Positions 23,211 through 33,694 are shown, counted from the first letter of the stretch. The stretch is DNA of 64,000 nt from Strigamia acuminata (GCA_949358305.1 CASHSZ010000033.1:95001-159000), one strand, 5' to 3'. Translations and numbers: made by a program. The notes: generated by a model from the sequence alone, not told the origin.

Positions 23211-23289
23211 GCAGATTCGTTTGCTACGAGTGGGAATGAGTGACGAACCGCAGCATTGATTCGGCTGGTGTTGACGACGCTCTCGTCAA
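23211..23289 (+). pseudogene. ELP1: ELP1 (Elongator subunit 1) fragment
   Basis: Reads RFVCYEWEW, then after a one-base shift TNRSIDSAGVDDALV. This matches the ELP1 beta-propeller region that in animals has the form ..YDWxWTTDRS..., followed by a VAVIDG-like segment. The frame break shows it is not functional. The better-preserved duplicate in block Y (46930-47030) continues with VAVIDSS. ELP1 is the scaffold of Elongator, which modifies wobble uridines in tRNA. Confidence 0.6.
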
Positions 23290-23511
23290 GTTCGCTCTTC
23301 GCCCCTGCAACGTCATTGTTTTGCATTCCCGCCTCAATGCACGGTGACTGGCCAGGCTGTGCATTGCCGGCAGAAGTGAGAAACAATTTTCGTGCGCGGG
23401 CCCAGGGCATTTATTTCCGATATTTCAGTGATAAAAATGAAAATTCACTAAAATTTCGAAATAAAAATGTAATTTCAGGGAAATGTTGGCGGAATTTAGT
23501 CAAAACTCATC

Positions 23512-23819
23512 CAGAGTATTGACTAATTGGACACGCCGAGCGCTTGGCACATTTTTCATATCAATGCTCATTCGTTTTATTTCCTTTTTTTTTTATTTCC
23601 ATAAAGAAAGTATATTCAATCAAATCGTTTTTTTGGGTGGGAATTGGTTACGAATTTAATGGATCACCGAAAACCCATCAGGACGTTCAATCTGGTAGTA
23701 ACAGGTGGTGCCAAATAATAAATAAGCAATGTTTTGTATGAAAAAAATAGATAAGTGAATGTTAAATAATTTTTAATTTGCATTTCAGTTGTTTATTTGG
23801 TAATGAAATATGGATTTTC
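23512..23819. repeat. Dispersed 300-bp repeat, copy 1
   Basis: Shares with 24801-25106 the run starting GAGTATTGACTAATTGGACA and ending near GGTAATGAAATCTGGATT, nearly unchanged. A third fragment (last 60 bp) is at 20663-20725. Confidence 0.85.
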
Positions 23820-23879
23820 TTTGAAAAGACAAATGTAACGTGTGCATGCTTTATTGCGGGAATTGGAACAATCAAGGAA

Positions 23880-23996
23880 AGTGGCGCTGGTATTTGAAGC
23901 AGACTTTGGATTTCTCCATCAAAGATCGTTTGTCGTCGTCCGGTTGGCACCCCGCACAAGCAACTGCTAATTTGGTTGCGCCAACTAGGCAAGTGG
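23880..23996 (+). pseudogene. ELP1: ELP1 fragment (WYLKQ..FS region)
   Basis: Open reading RWYLKQTLDFSIKDRL followed by SSSGWHPAQATANL. In animal ELP1 the propeller has NYHWYLKQ.L.FS followed by a W(D/H)P segment, so the order and spacing agree. It is flanked by unrelated T-rich DNA and lacks neighbouring exons, hence a pseudogene fragment. The same fragment recurs in block Y at 46373 and 57353, joined there to the MIF4G-like piece. Confidence 0.65.
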
Positions 23997-24800
23997 TTTT
24001 TTTTTCGGGGGGACGCTTGATGAGGGCCCGGTCAAGCGTTCTCCAAAAGAAAAAACTACTTGTGGCCTGTGCAGGTGTGTGATAGGCTGGCTCTGGTTCG
24101 AGCACGTTTTTTTCCCTTTTGGGCACCCTCACAATCCTCGTTTATTACTCAGTGCTGGGCATGATGGACTAATAGTTTTATCAACAGGATCTCTGATTAA
24201 AAGAGGAAACATTCGTGTCGTGCAGCGCAGCTTTGGGCCCCTAAAAAAAGTCGCACATTCGTCACCACTCACTCACTCACTCTCGTTTTTGGATCTTGTG
24301 TTGCCGTTCGAACGGGAGCACACGGACGTTGTTCTCCTACCCGGGACGAACGAAATAATGTTGGACGGAAAAGTGAGCGTTTATTTTTCTCTTTATTAAA
24401 CGTTAGTTTATTTATTTTTGGATTTATTTATTTCAGTTTATGACAGTTTTGTTTCGTTTTGTTGGAGCTGATTTTGCCTTGAATCAAAGAGATATTGACC
24501 GACAAGATATTATTTGAGCCGATTACGTTGACTCGGGTGTGCAGGGACGGCGAATTGATTGCTGGCATAATTGTGTTGATGAAAATTGGCTCATTTTGTT
24601 GGCGAAATTTGAGGGAAACTGACTAAATGAACTTTCACGAATTTTGTCTAAATTTGATATATTTTCCACGAATTTCGTCTAAATTTGATGAATTTTGACT
24701 AAATCCGACGGATTTTTTTGTGAATTTAGTCAAAATCCGACGGTTTTTTCGTGAATTTAATCAAAATCCGTCGGATTTTTCATGAATTTAGTCAAAACTC
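23997..24800 (+). other. Spacer with one exon-like segment
   Basis: 24285-24375 reads SFLDLVLPFEREHTDVV and then LLPGTNEIMLDGK before a GTGAGCG donor-like site; no family recognised. 24600-24800 is a degenerate minisatellite (AATTTCGTCTAAATTTGATG type). The rest shows nothing I can name. Confidence 0.35.
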
Positions 24801-25106
24801 AGAGTATTGACTAATTGGACACGCCGAGCGCTTGGCCCATTTTTCATATCAATGCTCATTTGTTTTATTTCCTTTTTTTTTATTTCCATAAAGAAAGTAT
24901 ATTCAATCAAATCGTTTTTTTGGGTGGGAATTGGTTACGAATTTAATGGATCACCGAAAACCCATCAGGACGTTCAATCTGGTAGTAACAGGTGGTGCCA
25001 AATAATAAATAAGCAATGTTTTGTATGAAAAAAATAGATAAGTGAATGTTAAATAATTTTTAATTTGCATTTCAGTTGTTTATTCGGTAATGAAATCTGG
25101 ATTTTC
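24801..25106. repeat. Dispersed 300-bp repeat, copy 2
   Basis: Near-identical to 23512-23819, same orientation, 1.29 kb away; the two differ by a few substitutions and T-tract length. Confidence 0.85.
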
Positions 25107-26764
25107 ACGGACATTCGAATGGGAAATATAAAAAAGTACGTTTGTTATAAGGTTTATTGAATATGAAATTTAAAAAAAAGAGTTTTTGTGATTTAGTGTC
25201 CCCCGGAACAATTCTTCCAGACCGATTACATTCGCGATTCCAATCATCACGTTTTGAATTAACAAACTCAACAAGTGCCGTTTCTAGTGGATACAGACGG
25301 GAATCCGTACCCGAGGTCTATCAGAGGCTAGTTCCTGGAAGGGAGAACTGTAACGATTCGCAATTAGTTCCTCATATAGTCGATGGTAATGAAATATTTT
25401 GCGTTTTTATCATTTTGCATTTTTTACTGGTTAAAAAATCTGGAAAAACCAAAGGAAAAAAACCCTGGATTTTCTGCGGGTTCCTTCCGGTTTACAGGTT
25501 AATCCCGGAGATTGGAAACTAATATTGGTTGTCTGTAAAGACGAGGAGTATTTAATGTCTCTTTCTTCTCCCAGGCAATTTGGGCGCTTTGACACCACAG
25601 ATGGGCGCTTTTTGGTCTCATTCCACACTTGCAGTTCATTCCCAAATTTTGAATTCCTCATGTGTGCAAAGGCGTGGAATGTGTTTTTCAATTTGAAATG
25701 TAGTTTGGGCTCTGCAGGTCCATTAGGCACAGAAAAATGCGTTTTCTCATAATGTACACATAAATACATACATCCTAAAAAACCGTTTTTGGCCCTAAAA
25801 ATTTCTGTGAATTCTCCAAATCTCATCCAGCACTCCGAAAATCCACATAAATTCCCATTTAATCCACATAAAATTCTCCTTAAAATCCCATCGAATCCAT
25901 TAAACACCCTTTTAAGGTCACTAAGAACACCCTAAATTAAATGTAAATACTACCCCAATACCTACACCCCCCCCCCAAACTACATTTCTGATTTTCAAAA
26001 ACATTTCCCGAGGGGATTTTAGCCTTTATTTACGAATTCTTTGCTTTGAGCACGATTCAGAGGAAGACGTGCAGGGGTTTACGATCAATTCAATGAACAT
26101 TCCTGCAATAGTCAGCAAAGGTTGCTTGATTGTAATCGTCTGGATTTTTAAACAGAATTCTGAACAGTGCTGTGTTGTGGACAATGGAGGCAAAGTAGTT
26201 AAAACAAATATTTTTTTATGGTTTATTTATTACTGTTAAAAAACATCTCATTTAATTGGTCTTTAATTATTTTGTGGATTTGTAAGATGCGACCAGATGT
26301 TGTTGTAATAGCCATTTCATGTACGGTAAGGTGAGCATGTCCAAGATTGCAGTTGGGAGAACAGAGCGTTTGTTTTGTGAGGGCGCATGCCTTTCCAGCA
26401 TCCAAGCCCAATCGATTGGAACTAAAGATTTTGGTCCTCACTGAAGCAGTTCTTCGTTTTATACAACAAAACGAGGCGCTCGGAAAAATAGGTTTGCACT
26501 TTCACACCGACATTCAGTGATGGCCAGGCTGAATGAATGGAGTGAAAAATGTAAACCAGTTTTCCAGAGCTCCTCGTTTTGTTGGAACAACGAGGAAGAA
26601 AGAAGGAAAGAAAGAGAAAAAGAGAAATTTATGGTTTGGGACATCAAGCATTATGTAATAGCCAGAACAGACTTTACAGGATGTCATTTGTAACGTCAAA
26701 ATTTAAAACATGATGAATAAAAAGAATTGTTACATTATCCATTAATTGTTTTTAAGCGCCATTT
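25107..26764. other. Spacer with decayed exon-like pieces
   Basis: 25270-25390 has the open reading VDTDGNPYPEVYQRLVPG and 25490-25575 reads GDWKL followed by VCKDEEYLMSLSS, ending in a TTCTCCCAG acceptor-like site. These look like exon remnants of an unrecognised gene. 25760-25980 is C-rich with AATCCCAT-like runs. 26160-26760 has no feature I can support. Confidence 0.3.
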
Positions 26765-27133
26765 AATTTGGTGGAAATAAAATTTAAAAAATATGAAATA
26801 TTCAAAAAGCAAATGCATATTTATTACACTGTGTCCACGTACACATACACGCCTGGGTGCATCCAAACATTGGGCGGACCCAAATTATTACAATTTCTGG
26901 GGGAGAATCAAAAACCTTGGATGCTTTTTCATTTATTCACTCCTGTCCATGCATGTGTTCTGGGCCAGGTGCAAACAACGGTAATAAATTTTCCCCAACA
27001 CATGGGCGCCATTACCATCGTAAGTGGCGCCCTCTTTGGGAAAATTACAAGCAACACGCACGCCCCCTGATGCCGTTTATCCCAGACCAAAATTGCACGC
27101 GAAAATCCGGTTTCTGGGCCCGGATTGGCTATG

Positions 27134-27214
27134 GAGCGGTCGTGTTCGCTCTGGATCTGCCCTCCATGCACGTCGTTGGCTGAAGAGCAAATCCAGACCG
27201 AACACGACCGATCC
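27134..27214. repeat. Hairpin 1 of block X
   Basis: The CGGTCGTGTTCGCTCTGGAT arm is followed after about 25 bp by its near reverse complement ATCCAGACCGAACACGACCG. Repeated in copy 3 (about 60807-60887). Confidence 0.85.
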
Positions 27215-27249
27215 ATGCAAATCCGGTTCCTGGGCCCGGATTGGCTATA

Positions 27250-27380
27250 GAGCGGTTGAGTCCGGTCTAAATCTGTTCTCCATGCACGCCATTGGCTATG
27301 GAGCGGTTAAGTCCGGTCTAGATCTGTTTTTCAGCCAATGGCGTGCATGGAGAACAGATTTAGACCGGACTCAACCGCTC
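27250..27380. repeat. Hairpin 2 of block X, 48-bp perfect arms
   Basis: 27250-27297 (GAGCGGTTGAGTCCGG...ATTGGCT) and 27333-27380 are exact reverse complements over 48 bp with a 35-bp loop that itself holds a third partial copy of the arm. Conserved in copy 3 at about 60923-61053. Confidence 0.92.
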
Positions 27381-27682
27381 CACAGCCAACCCAGGCGCGT
27401 CCCCAAATCCGAGGATGCATTTAATATTTATAATATAGTCGGCGGATTTGGGGGTGAGAGATGGGCAAATGACAGGCGGCAAATCCGCTGCTCGCTGCTG
27501 GTTGGTTGCGGAAGAGCGTTTCCGGGCCAACTGGATTTGTTTTTTTAGTAGGGTTAACATTTTTGCAGGCAAAGCACAGCTTTTTGGTTGTTTCTGGATT
27601 CCTCCCAACTGGACAAGAAGGCATTTCCTTTGGAAAGGCATTTATTTCTGTTTTCAGGACGGCAATTTTGGAAAGCCTTCCC

Positions 27683-27812
27683 TTATTATTTCCTCATTAT
27701 TTCCTCATTTCTGTTTCCAAGACGGTATTTCTTGGCTTTGGGTAGGCATTTTCTCATTATTTCCTCATTATTTCCTCATTATTTCCTCATTATTTCCTCA
27801 TTATTTCTGTTT
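27683..27812. repeat. 11-bp minisatellite (ATTATTTCCTC)
   Basis: Tandem ATTATTTCCTC units interrupted by CATTTCTGTTTCCAAGACGG. Copy number differs between block X copies (47552-47812 and 61358-61610), showing ongoing length change. Confidence 0.9.
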
Positions 27813-27845
27813 CTGTTGGTGGCCTCAACATTGCCACCGCCATTG

Positions 27846-27976
27846 GCGGGGAGGGGGAGGGGGGAGAGGGGGCGGAGAGGGGGCGGGGAGGGGAGGGGGG
27901 AGAGGGGGGGCGGGGAGGGGAGGGGGGAGAGGGGGAGAGGGGGCGGGGCGGGGAGGGGGAGGGAGAGGGGGCGGGA
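27846..27976 (+). repeat. G-rich tract with strong quadruplex potential
   Basis: About 130 bp of GGGGAGGGG/GAGAGGGGGCGGGG units on the plus strand. The counterparts at 47851-47990 and 61650-61783 differ in unit number. Long open frames across it (Gly/Arg- or Pro-rich) are compositional. Confidence 0.85.
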
Positions 27977-28095
27977 CATCGTAGATGATGAACGGAATAT
28001 TTTGAAATTTGATTTGGACGTTTTTGTTTTCGGTTTTTTTTTTTCTTTTAATTTTTGATGTCTTTATTCATTTTTCTTTTATTTTCCAGGCATCT

Positions 28096-28166
28096 TTGAC
28101 CGACCAAAGGCCCGTGGACGACCCCCGACTGCGGTATAGCCACACAGGACATTGTAGAAGGTAAAT
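28096..28166 (+). other. Splice-flanked mini-exon cassette (GCATCTTTGACC type)
   Basis: Preceded by TTTTATTTTCCAG and ended by AAG followed by GTAAATTG. The open reading includes TDQRPVDDPRLRYSHTGH and ends CRR. The amplified cassette at 51271 reads TSQGPLDGSRTQLDHPGH and ends QKR in the same phase, so the two are related at protein level. No protein family recognised. Copies at about 48102-48172 and 61897-61966; the copy-3 version has lost 4 bases. Confidence 0.55.
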
Positions 28167-28612
28167 TGTTTTTTTTTAAAATTTGTTTTTGACGTTTTTT
28201 TTCATTTTTCATCTTTTTTTTTCAGTTTTTATTCATTTTCGTTTCATTTTCCATCATCTAATGATACAGTATGCCCTGATGGACAGATATATTTGCATGG
28301 AAAATGCGGTAGGTAATTTTTTTCTCTATCTGGAAACTATAGAAAGCGTGGCAAAATCTGACGCAATTCAATTAAGGTGCAAATCACGTTTGTGGTTGCG
28401 TTCTTCTCAGAATCGTGCCTTGAATCGTGCAACTGGACAAATATTATTATTCAACAAGTTGGTGCGCTAATTGCAGTCAACAGTCACCTCTGATTTTGTT
28501 GCGCTGAATAGTGAATACACTTTCCCAATTGAAATTTCATAAAACTGTACCTTTGAATTAATTGATTATTTATTTTTTTTATTAATTTTATCAATTAAAA
28601 TTGTTTTGGCAG

Positions 28613-28686
28613 TGTCTTGTTCTGCAGGAAAGTTTTTTGATTTGGATAAAAACCAGTGCAGTCAGTGCCCATCAGGGACTTATTAA
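28613..28686 (+). pseudogene. ELAPOR-like cysteine-rich pseudoexon
   Basis: After TTGTTTTGGCAG the frame reads SCSAGKFFDLDKNQCSQCPS, then GTY and a stop TAA. The C.AG.F.D....C..CP.GTY pattern is that of GCC2/GCC3-type cysteine-rich repeats and closely resembles the ELAPOR1/2 (KIAA1324) ectodomain, a lysosomal/endosomal membrane protein. The frame stops immediately after the motif, so it is a fragment. The same fragment is in copies 2 and 3 (48391-48464, 62184-62258). Other receptors with this repeat remain possible. Confidence 0.5.
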
Positions 28687-29555
28687 GATTCATCAAATCA
28701 ATTTGGATGTCACGTCTGTCCCCAAGAACACATGTATGCATCCCCTGGATGGAGCAGTTATTGACAATTTATTGTTGACTAATTCGCACGGTGATATATC
28801 GTTGCAGTTTTTATTTGTTTTTATGTGACAACTTGGGATTTAAATGATCTCGCCAAATAATCACGTTTTCCGGGTGCATGCATGACCTTTTTCTGGCGGC
28901 TGTACTGTACAGCAATTTCAGAAGCATTGCAGATACACGTTGTTGACAATTGTGACATTGTGAGTTATCTGGGAACTTTTATCTGAGGTCAGATGTCAGA
29001 CTCAGTCATGTATTTAGCTTTCAGATTCACCTATATCTAGCACACTGCACGAACTAATGATCAAGTCTGAATTGTATTTCACTATAGATCCACCAACCGA
29101 GTGGAGGCAGTGCTTTTGACAATGTACAATCAATAAACTTTGTGTTTTTTTGCTGCATGCCACCGAGTGTTGACAGTGCTTTTGAAAATGTGGAGTAAAT
29201 ATTGATATTCGTGATAAAGTGACCATGACATTTCTACTGCAAGCAGACACAGTTACTAATCAACATTCAAGGATGTTAATATTTTATTAATATATTTCTT
29301 TTCACAAAATCAATTCACAACATGATTGAAATTGTTGCCAATTTTCAACAGTGTGTTTCGGAAATTATGTTTGGATTCTTATTTGTCTGACATCTAGTGG
29401 CGAGTAAACGAATTAAACGATTCGGTCTTTCGGGTTTCTTAAGGATTTCCCGGCTCGTCAACGGAACCACAGGCAAAGCTTAATGTGTTTAACCTAATTT
29501 GTTTTAAAATAAAACAATTTTTATAATAATTTTTAAGTTACTAATTCTTTTTCAG

Positions 29556-29556
<1 letters not shown>

Positions 29557-29596
<40 letters not shown>
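29557..29596. repeat. CAGG microsatellite
   Basis: About ten CAGG units; the same in copies 2 (49055-49095) and 3 (62850-62890). Confidence 0.95.
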
Positions 29597-29673
29597 GTGG
29601 CATTTCATGTTTGAAGTGGCTTTTTTGTTTAATTTTTAATGATAGTGGCTTATTTTTTTGTTGTTTTTATAGG

Positions 29674-30364
29674 TAGGAATGGCGGGTGGATACGTCTTCA
29701 GAGTTGAAGGCTCTAGTGAACGATAAGTATTTCTTTTTCTTTTTCTTTATTTTTTTGACAAGGAATCGGTTCTTTGTGTTTTTTTCTTATCATTCTAAGT
29801 TCTTGTCCTCCTAGGCCTGTGAGTGCCCCATATTTACAGTAAGGTGAGTGTGAATTAAGGAAGGTTGGTTTGGTTTAAAGTTTGTTTAATGCATTTCTTT
29901 TGTTTTTGTTTTTCTTTTGTTTTATCGATATCGCGGCTATCGCCGCGAAATCAGTAGCCAGTGGTTGTTTTTTTTTTTTTTTGTTTTTTTTTATTCAGGC
30001 AAGGTAGGTTTGTTTAATAATTCGAATTTTATTTGCATTTTGCATTAATGCTTTTTTGTATGATTTTTGCACGATTTTTGCACCATTTTTAATTTCCTTT
30101 CTCTGTTTTTCAGGTGTTTTTCGTCTTAAGCGGCCCTCAGACCTCGCTCTTGGTTCCATATGTTTCTGAGGAGTGATAGATTAATATGTAAGAATTTTTG
30201 CCAGGGCTGGAGTGGGTACAGAAAGGTTTTTAAATTAATTATTTTATGAACGTTGGGAAATTGCGTGTATTTCGGCAATTTTCTTGTTTTTCTTTTGTTT
30301 TTCTAGGTGTTTTTGGCTGCGGACAGTCGTGGTCTGCACTAAGGCCATGCAGGACATCAAGGTA
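29674..30364 (+). other. Series of splice-flanked exon-like segments in block X
   Basis: Four segments bracketed by pyrimidine tract plus AG and a GT donor: 29674-29726 (TTTTTATAG; ends CGATAAGTA), 29817-29842 (TCCTCCTAG to AAGGTGAGTG), 30115-30188 (GTTTTTCAG to TATGTAAGAA) and 30307-30361 (GTTTTTCTAG to CAAGGTAAGC). The last ends GCAGGACATCAAG, like the ends of the amplified cassettes at 51271. Short, without a long frame, and more consistent with a spliced non-coding transcript than a protein gene. Confidence 0.45.
29923..29950. promoter_or_regulatory. TATCGATA element next to a GC hairpin
   Basis: TATCGATA at 29923-29930 equals the DRE motif bound by DREF in insects; a small hairpin CGCGGC-TATC-GCCGCG follows. 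Present in all three X copies (about 49423 and 63217). Function is not shown. Confidence 0.35.
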
Positions 30365-30735
30365 AGCAGGTTTTTTTGGGTGATTTATTTTGGATGATGT
30401 TTGGTGCAGTCACCCGTTTTTCTTTTATTCTTTTTGTCAATTTTGTCAATTTTGGATGTGTTTGTGTCAATTGTAGATGCGATTTAGTGCAAAAATTGTG
30501 TTAAAATATTGATTTTAACACAATTTATCGGCAAATTGTGATTAAAAATGCAATTTTCGTTTGTTTTTGTGGGAATTTAAGGAAGAAATGTGTTTTAAAA
30601 TGACATTTTATTATTATTATTATGAAATTGGCACAAAATCAAATGAAAAAAGCATTTCAAAACACACTAGTTTTGCTTCTAATGAAACTGTCAGACAGAG
30701 ATTTGTAGGAAATTTCTTTGGGAATAATTCCCATT

Positions 30736-31670
30736 ATACAGCAAAACCAATGAAAAGTGCCTGCAGAACTAATAATCGTTTTGGGTTGCTATTTCGGCGT
30801 GCGAATGAGCTCGGTGGATCGATTAGACCACCAACTTAATGAATCACACCAACAGTATACCGCAAAACCAATGAAAAGTGCCTGCAGAACTAATAATCGT
30901 TTTGGGTTGCTATTTCGGCGTGCGAATGAGCTCGGTGGATCGATTAGACCACCAACTTAATGAATCACACCAACAGTATACCGCAAAACCAATGAAAAGT
31001 GCCTGCAGAACTAATAATCGTTTTGGGTTGCTATTTCGGCGTGCGAATGAGCTCGGTGGATCGATTAGACCACCAACTTAATGAATCACACCAACAGTAT
31101 ACCGCAAAACCAATGAAAAGTGCCTGCAGAACTAATAATCGTTTTGGGTTGCTATTTCGGCGTGCGAATGAGCTTGGTGGATCGATTAGACCACCAACTT
31201 AATGAATCACACCAACAGTATACCGCAAAACCAATGAAAAGTGCCTGCAGAACTAATAATCGTTTTGGGTTGCTATTTCGGCGTGCGAATGAGCTCGGTG
31301 GATCGATTAGACCACCAACTTAATGAATCACACCAACAGTATACCGCAAAACCAATGAAAAGTGCCTGCAGAACTAATAATCGTTTTGGGTTGCTATTTC
31401 GGCGTGCGAATGAGCTCGGTGGATCGATTAGACCACCAACTTAATGAATCACACCAACAGTATACCGCAAAACCAATGAAAAGTGCCTGCAGAACTAATA
31501 ATCGTTTTGGGTTGCTATTTCGGCGTGCGAATGAGCTCGGTGGATCGATTAGACCACCAACTTAATGAATCACACCAACAGTATACCGCAAAACCAATGA
31601 AAAGTGCCTGCAGAACTAATAATCGTTTTGGGTTGCTATTTCGGCGTGCGAATGAGCTCGGTGGATCGAT
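30736..31670. repeat. 121-bp tandem array, copy 1 (about 7.7 units)
   Basis: Unit contains AAAGTGCCTGCAGAACTAAT, GCTATTTCGGCGTGCGAATG and GAGCTCGGTGGATCGATTAG. Units are nearly identical (one C/T change near 31174). Just past the array, 31725-31753 carries the reverse complement CGAGCTCATTCGCACGCCGA of the unit core, making a hairpin at its end. Overlapping 67-codon frames are an artefact of the period. Confidence 0.96.
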
Positions 31671-32381
31671 TAACGATGGTGAAGTAATGGCAAACCAGGC
31701 TCGTTTGCACGCCGGAATAGCAATTCACCGAGCTCATTCGCACGCCGAAATAGCGATTAAATACGACCATTAGTCCACTAAGCTAATGAATGACGAGAGC
31801 TAATGGATCACGCCATCCAATGAAAGGTGTGTTGGCGACAAAAACAGCTGCCTGCTGCGGACATTAGACCTTTTTTCTCCATTAGTTTATATGCACGCCG
31901 AAATGGTCAATCCCTTCGATCATTAGATCATGAAGCCTTTTTTAAATAATTTTCATTATTTTCATATTTTTATATTTAGATTGTTAAATTTTCTTTCATG
32001 CTTCTAATATACTATATATAATATATTTTTCTGTATCTTTAAATGTAAAACACACTTAACTCATTTACTTTTCCTTTCAGTATTTGGGTTGTTTACTATA
32101 GAATCCAAAGTACCTGTTGCTAAGAGATTGTTTTAGAGGCTGCTTCCTGCTTCATGCGCTTTATATTGGAATCTAATTAGATGATTTTTGTTGTTTTTCA
32201 ATGTGTTTTGGTCATTTTTTTATGTGTTTTTGATAATAATAATAATGATAATTGATGTTGGCTTTTTTATTTTATTTTGTTTGATTTTTTTTTTTATTCT
32301 GTTTACAATTTTATTTCATTTTTCTATTTCTTTCTTTAAATTTCTTTTTCTTATTTCTTTTTCTTTTTTCTCTCGCACAGG
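31671..32381. other. Spacer after block X
   Basis: 31671-31930 holds reversed and diverged pieces of the 121-bp unit (CGCACGCCGAAAT, CATTAG motifs). 31930-32380 is AT-rich with T-runs. No gene seen on either strand. Confidence 0.4.
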
Positions 32382-32849
32382 TCACACGTTCGGTTTTCTC
32401 GTGAATGCAGCAACACGATCACGTATCTGCCCAAAGGTGTACACAGATGGTAGATGTTTGAGGCCCACGCAATTTTCAAGAGCCCAACGCAATCGAGCCG
32501 AACGGGGCCGTCCTCGTCTGTCGGTTAACAACTTGAGGTGGCGCGCAATGACGGCTCGATCCTCAGGGGTGAATGATCCCCTTCGTCGCTTTTTCTGCCA
32601 GGACGGACACGTTGGCGGTGATGGTGGTGTCGGTGGCGTGGGCGGTGGGGATGGTGCTGTCGGTGGCGTGGGTGTGGACGGAGGAGATGGTGTTGGTGAC
32701 ATGGGCCATGGGAATGGTGGAGGCGGGGTTGGTGAATGCGGGGTTTCGTCCATGTTGGTTAGGAACATCAGTTCAATCAGTTCATCAGTCAGGTCGATAA
32801 GTTTTGCTGGTACGGTGCAGGTGGAACTCATTTGTTCCATAATGTCTTC
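32382..32849 (-). CDS. C-terminal exon of a second tyrosine-recombinase-like gene, partial
   Basis: Minus-strand segment entered through a good acceptor (TTGTTATTTCAG just before 32849) and open to a stop at 32382. The N half is a Pro/Thr/Ser-rich linker. The C half (SFTPEDRAVIARHL...YTFGQIRDRVAAFTRK) is homologous to the last exon of the recombinase gene at 34868 (SFTPPHRKIIRKHL...YTLQQIRDKARSFIR). The domain looks helical and may bind DNA, as Myb/SANT-like tails do in related proteins. No upstream exons found nearby, so it may be a remnant or belong to an unseen transcript. Confidence 0.55.
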   Translation of the reverse strand, partial: EDIMEQMSSTCTVPAKLIDLTDELIELMFLTNMDETPHSPTPPPPFPWPMSPTPSPPSTPTPPTAPSPPPTPPTPPSPPTCPSWQKKRRRGSFTPEDRAVIARHLKLLTDRRGRPRSARLRWALENCVGLKHLPSVYTFGQIRDRVAAFTRKPNV

Positions 32850-33694
32850 CTGAAATAACAATTTGTTTAGTTTAATCTCTTCTGTTAGTTAATCAATTAA
32901 ACAAGGAATTAAGGAGAGAAAAGGAAATGACTGATCCTTCTAGTTATTAGCCATTGCTGTGTGTTTTCATCTCAAAGGCTAATGTTGTGTGCATAAAAGC
33001 ATCTTTTGTGTCATTCACAACTAATTTGACTAATGACTGGTAGGTTAGACACGTAAGTTGTAGTTTCTTCCAAAGTGCTGGAGGGGTTGAATTTTGACAC
33101 ATATTGGTTAGATTTGAAGAAAACCCATGTTTGACCTTTTAAACACTGGACCTGGGTTTTTGAGTTTATTTATTTGGAATTCAGCAGAAATAATTATAAT
33201 TATACAATTATCCTTTTATGTTATTATTTCTTTCTATTAATTATTTTAATAGTAATTATTATTAATTTTATTAATTTTTATTATTATTAATTATTATTAA
33301 TAATAATGATTAATTTTTTCATTCTATTAATTTTTTCATTCTATTAATTATTTCATTCTATTAATTGATAAAAAGGCCTCTTGCAACATATTAATAGGTT
33401 TGTTTCTGATTCTTACCTTTGGGACAGCTAGCTGAGGTGGGTTCAAGGTAGACTTCTGTGGAGCTATGAAGATTTGGTTATCTTGACCAGCTGTCTCATT
33501 GGCTTTTTGGTTTTATTGCTGTGTCCCCTCTTGCAAATCTTATTGGTCTGGGTTAAAGGGGGGTTTCTGTAATTTTTCAATCAATATTTTTGGCTGGGAT
33601 ATTATTCTTTCGTAAAAAGCCGAAATTGAATATAAATGCATATTTTCCGTATAACAGAAAAAAAAACATAAATCGCCTTTTTTTGAGGGGGGGT
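32850..33694. other. AT-rich spacer
   Basis: 33235-33370 is a run of TTATTA/ATTAATT microsatellite. No gene, repeat of the named families or splice-flanked segment recognised in the rest. Confidence 0.5.

Larger units (their letters stand above)
26765..31670 (+). repeat. Segmental block X, copy 1
   Basis: Left edge at TTTGGTGGAAATAAAAT, shared with copy 3 (60438). From 27423 on it also matches copy 2 (47291). Copy 1 alone retains two segments, about 28308-28547 and 28690-28970, that are missing from copies 2 and 3 at identical breakpoints. It ends inside a 121-bp tandem array. The block mixes hairpins, G-rich DNA, splice-flanked mini-exons and pseudogene pieces but has no intact protein gene. 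Confidence 0.92.

Noticed and set aside
27448-28058. Long frames rich in Gly/Arg, Pro or Phe across the G-rich tract and the 11-bp minisatellite
   Set aside because: Compositional: low-complexity DNA without stop codons; lengths differ between copies with repeat number.
30561-31773. Chain of 67-codon frames repeated every 121 bp
   Set aside because: Each is an open frame produced by the repeat period with the same stop; no start context or conserved protein signal independent of the DNA repeat.
32188-32853. 221-codon plus-strand frame with a Gly/Val-rich half
   Set aside because: Antisense to the minus-strand recombinase-tail exon, which has splice acceptor and homology; the plus frame is its shadow.
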